NCBI GenBank assembly: GCA_039026955.1
Contig: JBCCLH010000013.1
Span: forward strand, 62,001-126,000
DNA: 64,000 nt
Source of the DNA: Kordia sp039026955
Lineage (GTDB): Bacteria > Bacteroidota > Bacteroidia > Flavobacteriales > Flavobacteriaceae
Reading direction: 5' to 3'
Made by a program: the position numbers and the translations under genes. The notes beneath the pieces are model-generated. The model was not told where the DNA came from. It made no database searches and saw only the letters and a program-made list of their open reading frames with translations. Positions 1 to 7,815 of this stretch are shown here, one piece after another (the first letter of the stretch is position 1; each line of letters starts with the position of its first letter).

Positions 1-2
1 TT

Positions 3-491
3 GTGAGCGTGTATGTGTTTTCTAGAAGACGCGAACAAAGAATGAAAGTACATTTTAACGAGTTGATTCAAAATTTAGAAACGAAAGAATCTATTCCCAT
101 CAAAGAAACTAAGAAATTCATTGTTTCCGAAAAAAAAGTGCAACAGATTTTAGTTGCTTTAGAAAAGTTTGAAAAAGGCGATTTGTTTTTAAAACAAGAT
201 TGCTCGCTGTCTTTTTTAGCCAAAAATTTACAGACAAATACCGCATATTTATCCAAAATCATAAATGATTATAAGTCGCAATCGTATACTACGTACATTA
301 CTAATTTGCGTATTCAACATGCTGTGAATCGACTCAAAAATGATCCGCGATTTAGAGCATATACTATAGAATCTATCGCAAAAGAAAGCGGATTTAAAAA
401 CGCGAAACCATTTTCTAGAGCATTTAAGAAAGCTACTAAACTATATCCTTCCGTTTTTATCAAAAACTTGGAAAACTTGGAAAGTTTATAG
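3..491 (+). CDS. AraC-family transcriptional regulator, C-terminal part (5' truncated by window)
   Basis: The reading frame is open to the left edge, so the gene starts outside the window. The first visible residues are hydrophobic (SVYVF) followed by RRRE, which looks like the cytoplasmic end of a membrane helix. The last 100 residues form an AraC-type double helix-turn-helix: one HTH around LSFLAKNLQTNTAYLSKIIN and a second around TIESIAKESGFKNAKPFSRAFKK. This fits the Bacteroidetes TPR-TM-AraC sensor-regulators, although the TPR part cannot be seen. Two RiPP precursor genes follow directly, with direct repeats in their leaders that could be its targets (inference). Confidence 0.85.
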   Translation: MSVYVFSRRREQRMKVHFNELIQNLETKESIPIKETKKFIVSEKKVQQILVALEKFEKGDLFLKQDCSLSFLAKNLQTNTAYLSKIINDYKSQSYTTYITNLRIQHAVNRLKNDPRFRAYTIESIAKESGFKNAKPFSRAFKKATKLYPSVFIKNLENLESL

Positions 492-498
492 TGTCCTT

Positions 499-511
499 TT
501 TATAAATTGAC
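499..511 (+). promoter_or_regulatory. Single copy of TTTATAAATYGAC motif ahead of RiPP precursor 1
   Basis: TTTATAAATTGAC lies about 70 bp upstream of the precursor start at 582. Nearly the same 13-mer occurs twice, 22 bp apart, ahead of precursor 2. It is a candidate regulator site by recurrence only. Confidence 0.35.
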
Positions 512-581
512 CCTAGAAGTTTTAGAATTCCTGCACGTTCCTCACTTATATTTGAGCAACATAACTATTAATTATTTAGAC

Positions 582-788
582 ATGAAAAAAAGACTTTTAT
601 TCAAAAAAATACGCATTTCAAAATTAAATCAGCTTCGTGTAACAGGCGGAGGAAAAACAGAAACTACGACCGATTCAGGATATGATCCGAGTGATAATAC
701 TACATCCTATTGTTCTATTTCTTGCGATCCCAATGACAATATAATTTGTGATTTGATAAAAAGTATAGATCCTGTAAGTTGCCCGTAA
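582..788 (+). CDS. GG-leader RiPP precursor peptide 1 (putative lanthipeptide-type)
   Basis: This is a 68-residue peptide starting MKKRLLFKKIRISKLNQLRV, with a TGGG cleavage-like site at about residue 22. The basic leader with a hydrophobic KLNQL motif and GG resembles the Bacteroidetes natural-product-precursor leaders (TIGR04149-like). The core is rich in Ser and Thr and has four Cys (YCSISC, IIC, SCP), as expected if Cys attack dehydrated Ser/Thr. The ATG at 582 is preferred over an upstream in-frame start because it gives the canonical leader. No LanB/LanC/LanM-type modification enzyme or peptidase-transporter lies in the window, so maturation genes must be elsewhere. Class assignment is inference. 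Confidence 0.7.
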   Translation: MKKRLLFKKIRISKLNQLRVTGGGKTETTTDSGYDPSDNTTSYCSISCDPNDNIICDLIKSIDPVSCP

Positions 789-848
789 TAAGGGAAATTT
801 TATAGTAATTACAGATACAAATTTGTACATTATTAGTAGGTGTGCCTA

Positions 849-883
849 TTTATAAATCGGCAGGGTATTATTTATAAATCGAC
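849..883 (+). promoter_or_regulatory. 22-bp direct repeat TTTATAAATCGRC (candidate AraC-type operator)
   Basis: TTTATAAATCGGC at 849-861 and TTTATAAATCGAC at 871-883 are direct repeats offset by exactly 22 bp, about 65 bp upstream of the precursor start at 948. AraC-family proteins typically bind direct repeats about two helical turns apart, and an AraC-type gene sits just upstream. The assignment to that protein is inference. Confidence 0.45.
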
Positions 884-947
884 TTTAGATCACTTTTCAA
901 TCGTGGCATTTTTCACTTTCCTTTGAGTCATAATTTTAAAATTTATT

Positions 948-1166
948 ATGATGAAAAAAAGAAATCTTAAATCATTGAATCTGAACAAAAAGTCAATTTC
1001 TAGTTTAAACAAATCTGCTGTGACAGGAGGAACCTCAGGATTGTTATCGCTCCTTCCAGGCGTAGCATGTGCGCCAGGCGGTACGGATGAATCTTGTTAC
1101 AACACGGTATGTCCAGACGGACCTGTGTGCGATTTGCAAACACCAAAACCTAAGGAAGAGAATTAA
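948..1166 (+). CDS. GG-leader RiPP precursor peptide 2 (putative lanthipeptide-type)
   Basis: This is a 72-residue peptide. The leader MMKKRNLKSLNLNKKSISSL ends in SAVTGG at about residue 28. The sequence NLKSLNLNKKSISSL is almost the same as in the third precursor at 26850. The core has a hydrophobic start, four Cys, several Ser/Thr and a charged tail (KPKEEN). It is followed at once by a strong terminator, so it is probably transcribed as a very short unit. Translation could begin at either of the two first Met codons (948 or 951). No processing enzymes are nearby. Confidence 0.78.
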   Translation: MMKKRNLKSLNLNKKSISSLNKSAVTGGTSGLLSLLPGVACAPGGTDESCYNTVCPDGPVCDLQTPKPKEEN

Positions 1167-1174
1167 GAAACTTG

Positions 1175-1201
1175 AAGCGAACTTCGGTTCGCTTTGTTCT
1201 T
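1175..1201 (+). terminator. Rho-independent terminator with TTCG tetraloop
   Basis: AAGCGAAC, loop TTCG, GTTCGCTT is a perfect 8-bp stem at 1175-1194, followed by TGTTCTTGTTTTG. It ends precursor 2. The terminator after precursor 3 has the same tetraloop design. Confidence 0.85.
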
Positions 1202-1207
1202 GTTTTG

Positions 1208-2035
1208 TTATTCAATATGCGATAAATCTTCTCCCAATCTTCTATTTTGATTAAGCGATGCAATGATTTTCATTTCCTCAGCACTCAATTCAAAATCATA
1301 CACTTTAAAATTTTCTGCAATTCTTTTAGGAGTAACGGACTTCGGAATTACAGCAATTCCTCGTTGGATAAGCCATCGCAAGGTAACTTGTACTGCCGAT
1401 TTTGAATGCGATTTTCCTATGGCTACAAGTTCAGGAATTTGTAACACTTCGCCCATCATAATCGGACGCCATGCTTCTAGTTGAATATGCTTCTCTTTGG
1501 CATACGCTAACAGCTCGTTTTGGCTTAAATGCGGATGTATTTCTACTTGATTCAACGCAGGTCGTATGTGACTGTGCTGCATCAAATCCTCTAATTGTTC
1601 GATGGAAAAATTGCAAACGCCAATAGCTTTTACCTTCTTTTCATCATACAAACGTTCCAGAGCTTTGTAGGTTTCTTTGTATTTACTTTTAACAGGCCAA
1701 TGGATCAAATATAAATCCACATAATTGGTTTGAAGACGCTGCAAACTCTCTTCAAATGATATTAGCGTAGCGTCGTAGCCTTGTTCCGTATTCCAGACTT
1801 TGGTAGTTAAAAAGATATCTTCTCGTTTCAGTCCACTTTCTCTCATTCCTTTTCCCACGCCTTCTTCATTTCCATAACCAGAAGCTGTATCAATTTTTCG
1901 ATATCCTTCTTGCAGCGCTGTCGCTACAGCATTTTCTACTTCGCCATCATTTTTGGCAAAAAGAACACCAAGTCCCATGGACGGCATCTTTAAATTATTG
2001 TTGAGTGTAAATGTATGTATAGGTGATGTACTCAT
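1208..2035 (-). CDS. Aldo/keto reductase
   Basis: A 275-residue, full-length NAD(P)H-dependent aldo/keto reductase, probably cytosolic and acting on small carbonyls such as methylglyoxal or other aldehydes. The catalytic tetrad is visible: D49 and Y54 in DTASGYGNEE, K79 in TTKVW and H112 in LIHWP. The NADPH-binding C-terminal motif IPKSVTPKRIAEN is present. It stands alone, convergent with precursor 2. Substrate cannot be assigned from sequence. Confidence 0.92.
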   Translation of the reverse strand: MSTSPIHTFTLNNNLKMPSMGLGVLFAKNDGEVENAVATALQEGYRKIDTASGYGNEEGVGKGMRESGLKREDIFLTTKVWNTEQGYDATLISFEESLQRLQTNYVDLYLIHWPVKSKYKETYKALERLYDEKKVKAIGVCNFSIEQLEDLMQHSHIRPALNQVEIHPHLSQNELLAYAKEKHIQLEAWRPIMMGEVLQIPELVAIGKSHSKSAVQVTLRWLIQRGIAVIPKSVTPKRIAENFKVYDFELSAEEMKIIASLNQNRRLGEDLSHIE

Positions 2036-2224
2036 GCGATTACTTTTAATGGAATATAAAACTCAAATATAGGCATTGTTGCTATTATTTACGTGCTTTA
2101 TTGAGCGTAAATCAATTCAACAGTGAATAAAAAACAGTAATCTGTAAATGAAGTTTTTACCGTTAAAAAGTCTTTGAAAATGGCATAATATTTGGAGTGA
2201 ATTTGTTAAAAAAATTATTCCGCT

Positions 2225-3178
2225 ATGAAACCAACAATACTCTTAATTGCTTTATTTTGTTTTATTTCACCTGCTTTTGCACAATTCACCTACGAACACT
2301 TGGAAGTGGACTATGCAGGTGCTTATCAATTTCGTGATTTAAAAATCATTCCTATTCGCGCCAAGCCTAGTTTTGTACAAGCAAATGCACAAGCTGCAAG
2401 TCTGAACAACGCGCTCAGTTTGCGTCAGGCACTTGCCACCAATCAGGCGTCTATCTCTGAACGGATTAACAGTCGTGGACGCATCCGACCAACAGTCAAT
2501 ACACTTACCATTGAAAACTTTGCAGATCAACCTATTTTCCTGATGTCGGGAGAAGTAATTACGGGCGGAATGCAAGACCGTGTGATTGCGCGTGATATAG
2601 TGATACAACCGCGAAGTGGACGTGTAGATATTCCCGTATATTGTGTGGAAGAAGGTCGATGGACAGGAGGCACTAAAAAAGATAAATTCAAAAATTATCA
2701 CGAAGCGAGCATGCATCTTCGACAAGTAATTGATCGAGATCAAAATCAATCTGCCGTGTGGAAAGAAATTAAAAAAGAAAATCGTCGTGACAATGTTCGT
2801 TCGAACACAGATGCGTACACAGCACATGCAAGTTCGCCAGAATATATCCGTCGCGAAAACGAATACCTAACATTTTTTAATGAAAAATTCAGAAATAAAG
2901 AAAATATTGTCGGAATTATCGGTGTATCAGGCGGCGTAGTCATTGGCTGTGATATTTTTGCTACGAGCGATTTGTTTTATCGCGAATACAACAATTTGAT
3001 CTTTGCCTACATAGATGAAGTCCTTACCTTCGGAATGGCTGTGACGATGACCGATGAGATGATCAAGCGCTATATGGACAACATTCTTACCAATAGAAGA
3101 ATGCAACAACGCTTCGTGCGACAGAATGGTAAAATGTTCAAGCAAGGAGAACAAATCATTCATATTACTACGTATTAA
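2225..3178 (+). CDS. Exported ARPP-1/DUF6569-like protein
   Basis: A 317-residue protein with an N-terminal signal peptide (hydrophobic to about residue 19, AFAQ). The middle has TVNTLTIENFADQPIFLMSG and GEVITGGMQDRVIARDIVI, which resembles the ARPP-1 (DUF6569) domain, a beta-rich fold of unknown function in which the GG-Q-R segment is conserved. It is followed 13 nt later by the PD40/VWA gene, so the two are probably co-transcribed. The family call comes from memory of the motif and is moderate; the export prediction is stronger. Confidence 0.6.
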   Translation: MKPTILLIALFCFISPAFAQFTYEHLEVDYAGAYQFRDLKIIPIRAKPSFVQANAQAASLNNALSLRQALATNQASISERINSRGRIRPTVNTLTIENFADQPIFLMSGEVITGGMQDRVIARDIVIQPRSGRVDIPVYCVEEGRWTGGTKKDKFKNYHEASMHLRQVIDRDQNQSAVWKEIKKENRRDNVRSNTDAYTAHASSPEYIRRENEYLTFFNEKFRNKENIVGIIGVSGGVVIGCDIFATSDLFYREYNNLIFAYIDEVLTFGMAVTMTDEMIKRYMDNILTNRRMQQRFVRQNGKMFKQGEQIIHITTY

Positions 3179-3191
3179 TTTTCGATTTGGA

Positions 3192-4709
3192 ATGAAAGTA
3201 CTGCTGTTTTGGCTATTGGGAAGTGTATTTGTATGTGCGCAGACAACCATGATCAAGGAAAATCTGGGAGCAACAATTAACTCGGTGGAAGACCAAATTT
3301 TACCAGTGTTATCATTGGATGGAAAAACGCTATACTTTAGCGAAAATACTCAAAACGGAAAGTATGAAATATGGTTCAGTAAACGTGATGAAATGGGCAA
3401 CTGGACTGCCAAGCAAAAGGCAGAAGATCTAAATCTACCAACGGATGGTAGTAAATATGTATTTGCCGATGTATCGAAAGATTTGCTACTCGTGAATGGT
3501 TGGTTTGAGCAGGAGGCAGGAATCTGGAAACAATCAAAAGGATTGTCATGGTACATTCTGAGTGAAAAACGGTTTGTACGTCTTGATATTCCAGCGTTGC
3601 AAATGCAAGCCAAAGGTCGATTTGTAAATGCATTTTTACATCGAGCTAGCAAAACCTTGTTATTGAGTTACGCCGAAAACGGACAAAAAAATATATATGT
3701 CTGCAACGCTGAAAATCCAACGGCATCGTGGACGGAATTGCGCTGGCAAGAGCCTGTAAAGCTACCAGCGCCGCTCAATTCTGAATTTGACGATACAACA
3801 CCATTTTTAGATACGGACGGGAAAACGCTGTATTTTGCTAGCAATCGACTTGGTGGTTATGGAGCGCAAGATATTTATCGTTCGCAACGCCTTGACGATT
3901 CTTGGACACGCTGGTCTACTCCTGAAAATCTCGGTTTTAGTGTGAATAGCAATCGTGCAGAAATCTACTATTCTATTTCTCCGTTGCGCGATTTTGTCTA
4001 TTTTGTTTCGTATAAACATTCGTATGGTTCGGGCGATGTTTTTCAATTAAAAACGGATGCCACACAACAACGTCCTGCAATTGTTTCATCAGTTCCGAAT
4101 CGTGATAGTATAGAGAAGCCAGTTGTACCAGTACAACCACAACAGGTAACTGAGTTGGATGTGAAAGAATATAAACCGAACAATCTAGTGTTTCTCATTG
4201 ATCTTTCTTCTTCGATGAAATCTCCTGAAAAGCTACCTGTATTAAAACGTTCGTTGAAACGACTCATCGGTCAATTACGCGACATTGATCGACTTACCTT
4301 AGTCAGCTTTGCCAATTCAGCCAATATTGACTTTTCAACGCGCAAAGTAACAGAAAAAGACAGTTTGTATCGTCTCATTGATAATTTTGTAGCTACTGGG
4401 AGAACAAGAGCCAATCAAGGTTTGCAATTAGCGTATGACTACACGAATCAGAATTTTATTGATGATGGTAACAACGAAATCATTCTAGTCACCGACGGAC
4501 TGTTTAAACTGTCTACACAAGATCGCCGGCGCATTCAAGCCAACACAAATATCGTACTCTCCACAGTAGGTTTGGGAGACAATCAAAATGCATTGAACAA
4601 CTTACGAAAACTGGCGACTGAAACTAGCGGAAGTTTTATCCGAATTCGATCTGTTGAAACAGATATTGAAGCGCTGTTGGAGGAAGTAAAAGCAAGGTCG
4701 CGTATGTAA
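3192..4709 (+). CDS. Exported PD40 beta-propeller + von Willebrand factor A protein
   Basis: About 505 residues from the ATG at 3192, chosen because it starts a clean signal peptide (MKVLLFWLLGSVFVCAQ); an earlier in-frame start would overlap the previous gene. The N-terminal half holds PD40/WD40-like blades (DGKTLYFSENTQNGKYEIWF, DGKTLYFASNRLGGYGAQDI). The C-terminal 180 residues are a VWA domain with an intact MIDAS: DLSSSM, a Thr in GRTRA, and VTDG. The combination resembles OmpA/TolB-type envelope sensors and VWA metal-dependent adhesion. A role in protein-protein contact in the periplasm or at the cell surface is inferred. Confidence 0.8.
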   Translation: MKVLLFWLLGSVFVCAQTTMIKENLGATINSVEDQILPVLSLDGKTLYFSENTQNGKYEIWFSKRDEMGNWTAKQKAEDLNLPTDGSKYVFADVSKDLLLVNGWFEQEAGIWKQSKGLSWYILSEKRFVRLDIPALQMQAKGRFVNAFLHRASKTLLLSYAENGQKNIYVCNAENPTASWTELRWQEPVKLPAPLNSEFDDTTPFLDTDGKTLYFASNRLGGYGAQDIYRSQRLDDSWTRWSTPENLGFSVNSNRAEIYYSISPLRDFVYFVSYKHSYGSGDVFQLKTDATQQRPAIVSSVPNRDSIEKPVVPVQPQQVTELDVKEYKPNNLVFLIDLSSSMKSPEKLPVLKRSLKRLIGQLRDIDRLTLVSFANSANIDFSTRKVTEKDSLYRLIDNFVATGRTRANQGLQLAYDYTNQNFIDDGNNEIILVTDGLFKLSTQDRRRIQANTNIVLSTVGLGDNQNALNNLRKLATETSGSFIRIRSVETDIEALLEEVKARSRM

Positions 4710-4715
4710 TATCAG

Positions 4716-4765
4716 TGCTACTATAAAATGCAATTTTGCTTCTAAAGTTACATTTTATAGTAGCA
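4716..4765. repeat. Mini-hairpin remnant of the ACCAAATCTACTATAAAATG element (copy C)
   Basis: Perfect 15-bp inverted repeat, TGCTACTATAAAATG at 4716-4730 and its reverse complement at 4751-4765. The inner GCTTCTAAAGT is the reverse complement of ACTTTAGAAGC, found just inside the left end of copies A and B. It looks like a copy whose middle was deleted. It lies exactly between two convergent genes and could act as a bidirectional terminator. Confidence 0.7.
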
Positions 4766-4782
4766 TTGATAGTATTGAATAT

Positions 4783-5733
4783 TTACTCACGTTTTCTCAA
4801 ATACACACTTCCAGAGCCTGCATCGATCTTCATTTTTGAGCGACCCAAATTTAACTGAAGTTGCATGTTTTTTGAAGATTCCGTAAGCGTTTCTGTAATG
4901 ACTTTAAAGTCGATATTACTCAAAATACGATAGCCAGTTGCATCTACTTTTATATTGGCATTTTTTGGTAGCGTTACATCAATATATCCGTCATTACTCA
5001 CCAAGGAATAGAGTTTTGAAGGCGCAATATTCTCAAAAACCACTTTGATATTTCCTCCAATGGTATTTGCAATGACCGGACCGCTCACGTTGGTTAAATT
5101 GATAGAATTATACGCGGTTGAAATTTCAACTTCTCCTTCAAAATCAGACAATTCCCAAGGTGCTGAATTGGTTCGTATGTAAAAAGTATTGGAGTTCGTT
5201 TTAGTACAATTTTCGGTATTCCACAATAATTTTATCGAATTTGGAACTAATAATTCATATTTATTATTGTAGGTGACAAAACTTGAAGTGGTCGCAATCC
5301 TGCCTTGTCCAAGGCTATTAGGTTTGTAATCGCGAATGATCAACTCTCCTGACTTTTCCGTAATATCTAAGTACAAATTATCTGCTGGATTTGTCGATTT
5401 CTTTCCTAAAGGTTTCAATCCTTTTTCAAGTTCCTTCTTTTCTGAGAGTGAAGAATTAAAGGTATATCCACGGACCAATGCAGAATCTGTTGATCTGTAA
5501 AATCGTAAAGAGTCTAAATTCTTACTTACAAAATTGCTACTAAAAACAAAGCGATTGGTATTGTTCAGACTTTTAATGATGACTTCGTCTCCATCATAGC
5601 CCTTGATGGTCATGTGCGAAGAGGAACATATTTTTAAAGTTCCTTTATTAAATTGGATTCGTTTTTCGTTTTCTTGTGCATGACTGACACTTACTAGTAA
5701 AAAAAGTGTCAATACGGTTACTATTTTTTTCAT
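4783..5733 (-). CDS. Exported DUF4097-like (beta-solenoid adhesin-like) protein
   Basis: A 316-residue protein with a signal peptide (MKKIVTVLTLFLLVSVSHAQ). The C-terminal half has the repeated turns of DUF4097-type proteins: WELSDFEGEVEISTAYNSIN, LTNVSGPVIANTIGGNIKVV, DGYIDVTLP, and a final GSGSVYLRKRE. It is the last gene of a sigma/anti-sigma-like operon, 13 nt after the previous gene. In Bacteroidetes, DUF4097 proteins often sit next to ECF sigma and anti-sigma genes. The function is unknown; a periplasmic or surface role in envelope stress is inferred from context. Confidence 0.7.
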   Translation of the reverse strand: MKKIVTVLTLFLLVSVSHAQENEKRIQFNKGTLKICSSSHMTIKGYDGDEVIIKSLNNTNRFVFSSNFVSKNLDSLRFYRSTDSALVRGYTFNSSLSEKKELEKGLKPLGKKSTNPADNLYLDITEKSGELIIRDYKPNSLGQGRIATTSSFVTYNNKYELLVPNSIKLLWNTENCTKTNSNTFYIRTNSAPWELSDFEGEVEISTAYNSINLTNVSGPVIANTIGGNIKVVFENIAPSKLYSLVSNDGYIDVTLPKNANIKVDATGYRILSNIDFKVITETLTESSKNMQLQLNLGRSKMKIDAGSGSVYLRKRE

Positions 5734-5746
5734 CTTGTTCGTTTTT

Positions 5747-6370
5747 TTATTGATTTAACATAGCGAGTAGCTCAGAAGCATTTCCTTTTACCAAAGGCAA
5801 CGATTCATTGTCTTCTATAATTTTTTGTAATGGCGCTTTGGCGCGTTGTTCTCGTAAAACTGCAATCGATTTGATTAATTTAAGTTGTACCAAAGGCTCT
5901 TTTTCATTTCCTAACGCATCAATCAAATTTGAGCGCACTTCTTGATTGTTTGGAAATTTCAACAATGCATCAATCACGGCTATTTTAGAATTTGCATCAG
6001 AATCATCTTTTAAAATCTTAAAAAAAGCGTTGAGTATTTTTCTGTCTTCTTTTTGATATTGCGGTTGCTCTTCTATCTCGTAAATGGTTTGTAGACGCGA
6101 GCTATTTGTTTGCTCTTCTTCCAAGGCCAACACCAAATTATCTCTAATTTCTACTTCTTTTAGCCAATCCAAATAAAAATACCCAACGCTCACTAAAAGC
6201 ACCAAGCCTGCTGCTATAGCTATGTATCGAGTCGGTATCAATCGTCTCACTTTCGTGTCAGAATGCAACTCTTGTTTCAATCGTGCTTCAAAATCCATTG
6301 TAGCAGATGCTGGCATTTTCTCATCGTCAAATGTTTCTTTATGTTGCTTGATAAATTTTTCCAAACTCAT
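5747..6370 (-). CDS. Putative anti-sigma factor with HEAT-like repeats
   Basis: 207 residues: a charged cytosolic N-terminus (1-45), one membrane helix around YIAIAAGLVLLVSVGYFYL, and an extracytoplasmic C-terminal part with HEAT-like helices (NSKIAVIDALLKFPNNQEVR, EPLVQLKLIKSIAVLREQRA). Its start overlaps the stop of the ECF sigma gene by 4 nt, so translation is coupled. No zinc-binding anti-sigma motif is visible. The anti-sigma role is inferred from topology and operon order. Confidence 0.7.
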   Translation of the reverse strand: MSLEKFIKQHKETFDDEKMPASATMDFEARLKQELHSDTKVRRLIPTRYIAIAAGLVLLVSVGYFYLDWLKEVEIRDNLVLALEEEQTNSSRLQTIYEIEEQPQYQKEDRKILNAFFKILKDDSDANSKIAVIDALLKFPNNQEVRSNLIDALGNEKEPLVQLKLIKSIAVLREQRAKAPLQKIIEDNESLPLVKGNASELLAMLNQ

Positions 6371-6900
6371 GATGCTATTCTATTTTGCAGTTGCTGTTTC
6401 AAAAGACGTTTTCCGCGTATGTATTGATTGCGTACAGTGCTTTCATTCAAGCCTAATTGTTGTGCTATTTCTTTATGCGAATAGTCCTCAATTAAGTACA
6501 ACACAATAATAATTCGGTATTTTTCTTTGAGTCCATTCAATGCTTTTTTGACTTCTTCAATTTTAAAAGAAATGTCTTCATAAACATGTGTATCTTCCTC
6601 TTCAGGAAATTCAGTGACGTCTTGTGACCAACCCAACTTCTTTTGTTTCTTTAAAAAATCTAAAGAACAATTGATCACAATACGTTTTAACCAGGCGCCT
6701 AGGTTAAGCTCTTTTTCTAACTTCGATATATTCTGAAACGCTTTAATAAAAGCATCGTGCACCGTATCTTGTGCATCTTGTTGATTCTTCACAATTCGAA
6801 AGCTAGCATTATACAGCATATCCTTGTACAGTTGATACACTTGCATTTGTGCTTTCAAATTATTTTGCTTGCATGCTTTTATTAATTCTTGATGGTTCAC
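6367..6900 (-). CDS. RNA polymerase ECF-type sigma-70 factor
   Basis: 177 residues with region 2 (DMLYNASFRIVKNQQDAQDT, VHDAFIKAFQNI) and region 4 (YRIIIVLYLIEDYSHKEIAQ followed by LGLNESTVRNQYIRGKRLLK, an HTH). This is the usual size for an ECF sigma factor. It heads a three-gene operon with an anti-sigma-like membrane protein and a DUF4097-like protein, which suggests envelope-stress sensing. It is divergent from the HD-domain gene at 7069; the promoter region between them holds a palindrome. Confidence 0.93.
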   Translation of the reverse strand: MNHQELIKACKQNNLKAQMQVYQLYKDMLYNASFRIVKNQQDAQDTVHDAFIKAFQNISKLEKELNLGAWLKRIVINCSLDFLKKQKKLGWSQDVTEFPEEEDTHVYEDISFKIEEVKKALNGLKEKYRIIIVLYLIEDYSHKEIAQQLGLNESTVRNQYIRGKRLLKQQLQNRIAS

Positions 6901-6978
6901 AATAATGTGTTAGTTTATATGTATAACTTCATTGTTTTAAAAATGTCGCAAAAAAAGTGCATTTTATTTTTCTTTTTC

Positions 6979-7004
6979 AATTTTTCAGCTTTATCTGAAA
7001 AATT
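6979..7004. promoter_or_regulatory. 10-bp inverted repeat in the sigma/HD divergent promoter region
   Basis: AATTTTTCAG at 6979-6988 and CTGAAAAATT at 6995-7004 form a perfect inverted repeat with a 6-bp loop. It lies between divergent genes. It could be an operator or a 5'-UTR hairpin of the HD gene. Function is unproven. Confidence 0.4.
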
Positions 7005-7068
7005 CCAACCTTATCAGAAATGTACTAATTATCGAGAGGAATGCTCGTAGTTTTGCTCAAAAAAAATT

Positions 7069-7689
7069 ATGGACTACAACAGAATCATTTCAAACTCGAT
7101 GCATTATGTGACCTATTTACTGAATTGTCATCTAAAGCCAACGATTAAATTTCACAATTTTCATCATACACTCAGCGTGGTAGAAGCTTGCAGTACCATG
7201 GCAATGTTCTATCAACTTTCGGAAGAAAAAAGAGCGATTCTCATTACAAGCGCGTGGTTTCACGATGTTGGTTATATCAAAACGACGGAAGGTCACGAAG
7301 CAGTAAGCAAGGAATTCTTAATTGACTTTTTTAAAGATAAAGAGGTCCCGAAAGACTTCATTCAGAAATGTTGCCAATGTATTGAAGCAACCACTTTAGG
7401 ACATCAACCTAAAAACAAATTGGAAGCCATTATCAAAGATGCCGATTACAATCATGTCATCAGTGATAATTATTGGGTGCTCAATGAACGACTCAAAAAA
7501 GAAATAGAATCCTTGAACGATATCCAACTCACACAAGAAATATGGTACGAACGCAATTTGATGTTTTTAAGCTCACTCACCTTTGCGACCAGCTATTATG
7601 AAGTCAAATTTCAAGGTAAAAAAGAACAACGCATCAAAGAAAACGAAGCCATTCTAAGATCCTTTACGTCCTTAAAAACTGCCATTTAA
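7069..7689 (+). CDS. HD-domain phosphohydrolase
   Basis: 206 residues with the HD metal-binding set: H32/H33 in HNFHHTL, H65-D66 in AWFHDVGY, and a late Asp in IKDADYNH. The family hydrolyses phosphate esters (nucleotides or cyclic nucleotides) using divalent metals. No signal peptide is seen, so it is cytosolic. Related Bacteroidetes proteins are annotated only as HD-domain proteins, and the substrate is unknown. It lies alone between the ECF operon and the TonB-receptor operon. Confidence 0.85.
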   Translation: MDYNRIISNSMHYVTYLLNCHLKPTIKFHNFHHTLSVVEACSTMAMFYQLSEEKRAILITSAWFHDVGYIKTTEGHEAVSKEFLIDFFKDKEVPKDFIQKCCQCIEATTLGHQPKNKLEAIIKDADYNHVISDNYWVLNERLKKEIESLNDIQLTQEIWYERNLMFLSSLTFATSYYEVKFQGKKEQRIKENEAILRSFTSLKTAI

Positions 7690-7722
7690 TCTTAAAATAT
7701 AATCATAGTAAAAGTCGGTTAT

Positions 7723-7751
7723 AGGTTTATCAGAAAAAATCGAGGTTTATC
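7723..7751 (+). promoter_or_regulatory. Direct repeat AGGTTTATC x2, 20-bp offset (candidate LytTR box)
   Basis: AGGTTTATC occurs at 7723-7731 and again at 7743-7751, about 65 bp before the TonB-receptor start. LytTR-type regulators classically bind two 9-bp direct repeats separated by about 12 bp; here the gap is 11 bp. The operon encodes a LytTR regulator, so autoregulation is plausible (inference). Confidence 0.45.
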
Positions 7752-7815
7752 CAATTAACCCAATACACTGACAACATTCAACCGAATTTTGAACCAAATT
7801 TTTAATTAAAACAAA

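Noticed and set aside
2339..2827. 162-residue minus-strand ORF opposite the ARPP-1-like gene
   Set aside because: It lies wholly inside a better-supported gene on the other strand, with no family motif and unusual Cys/Ser-rich composition.
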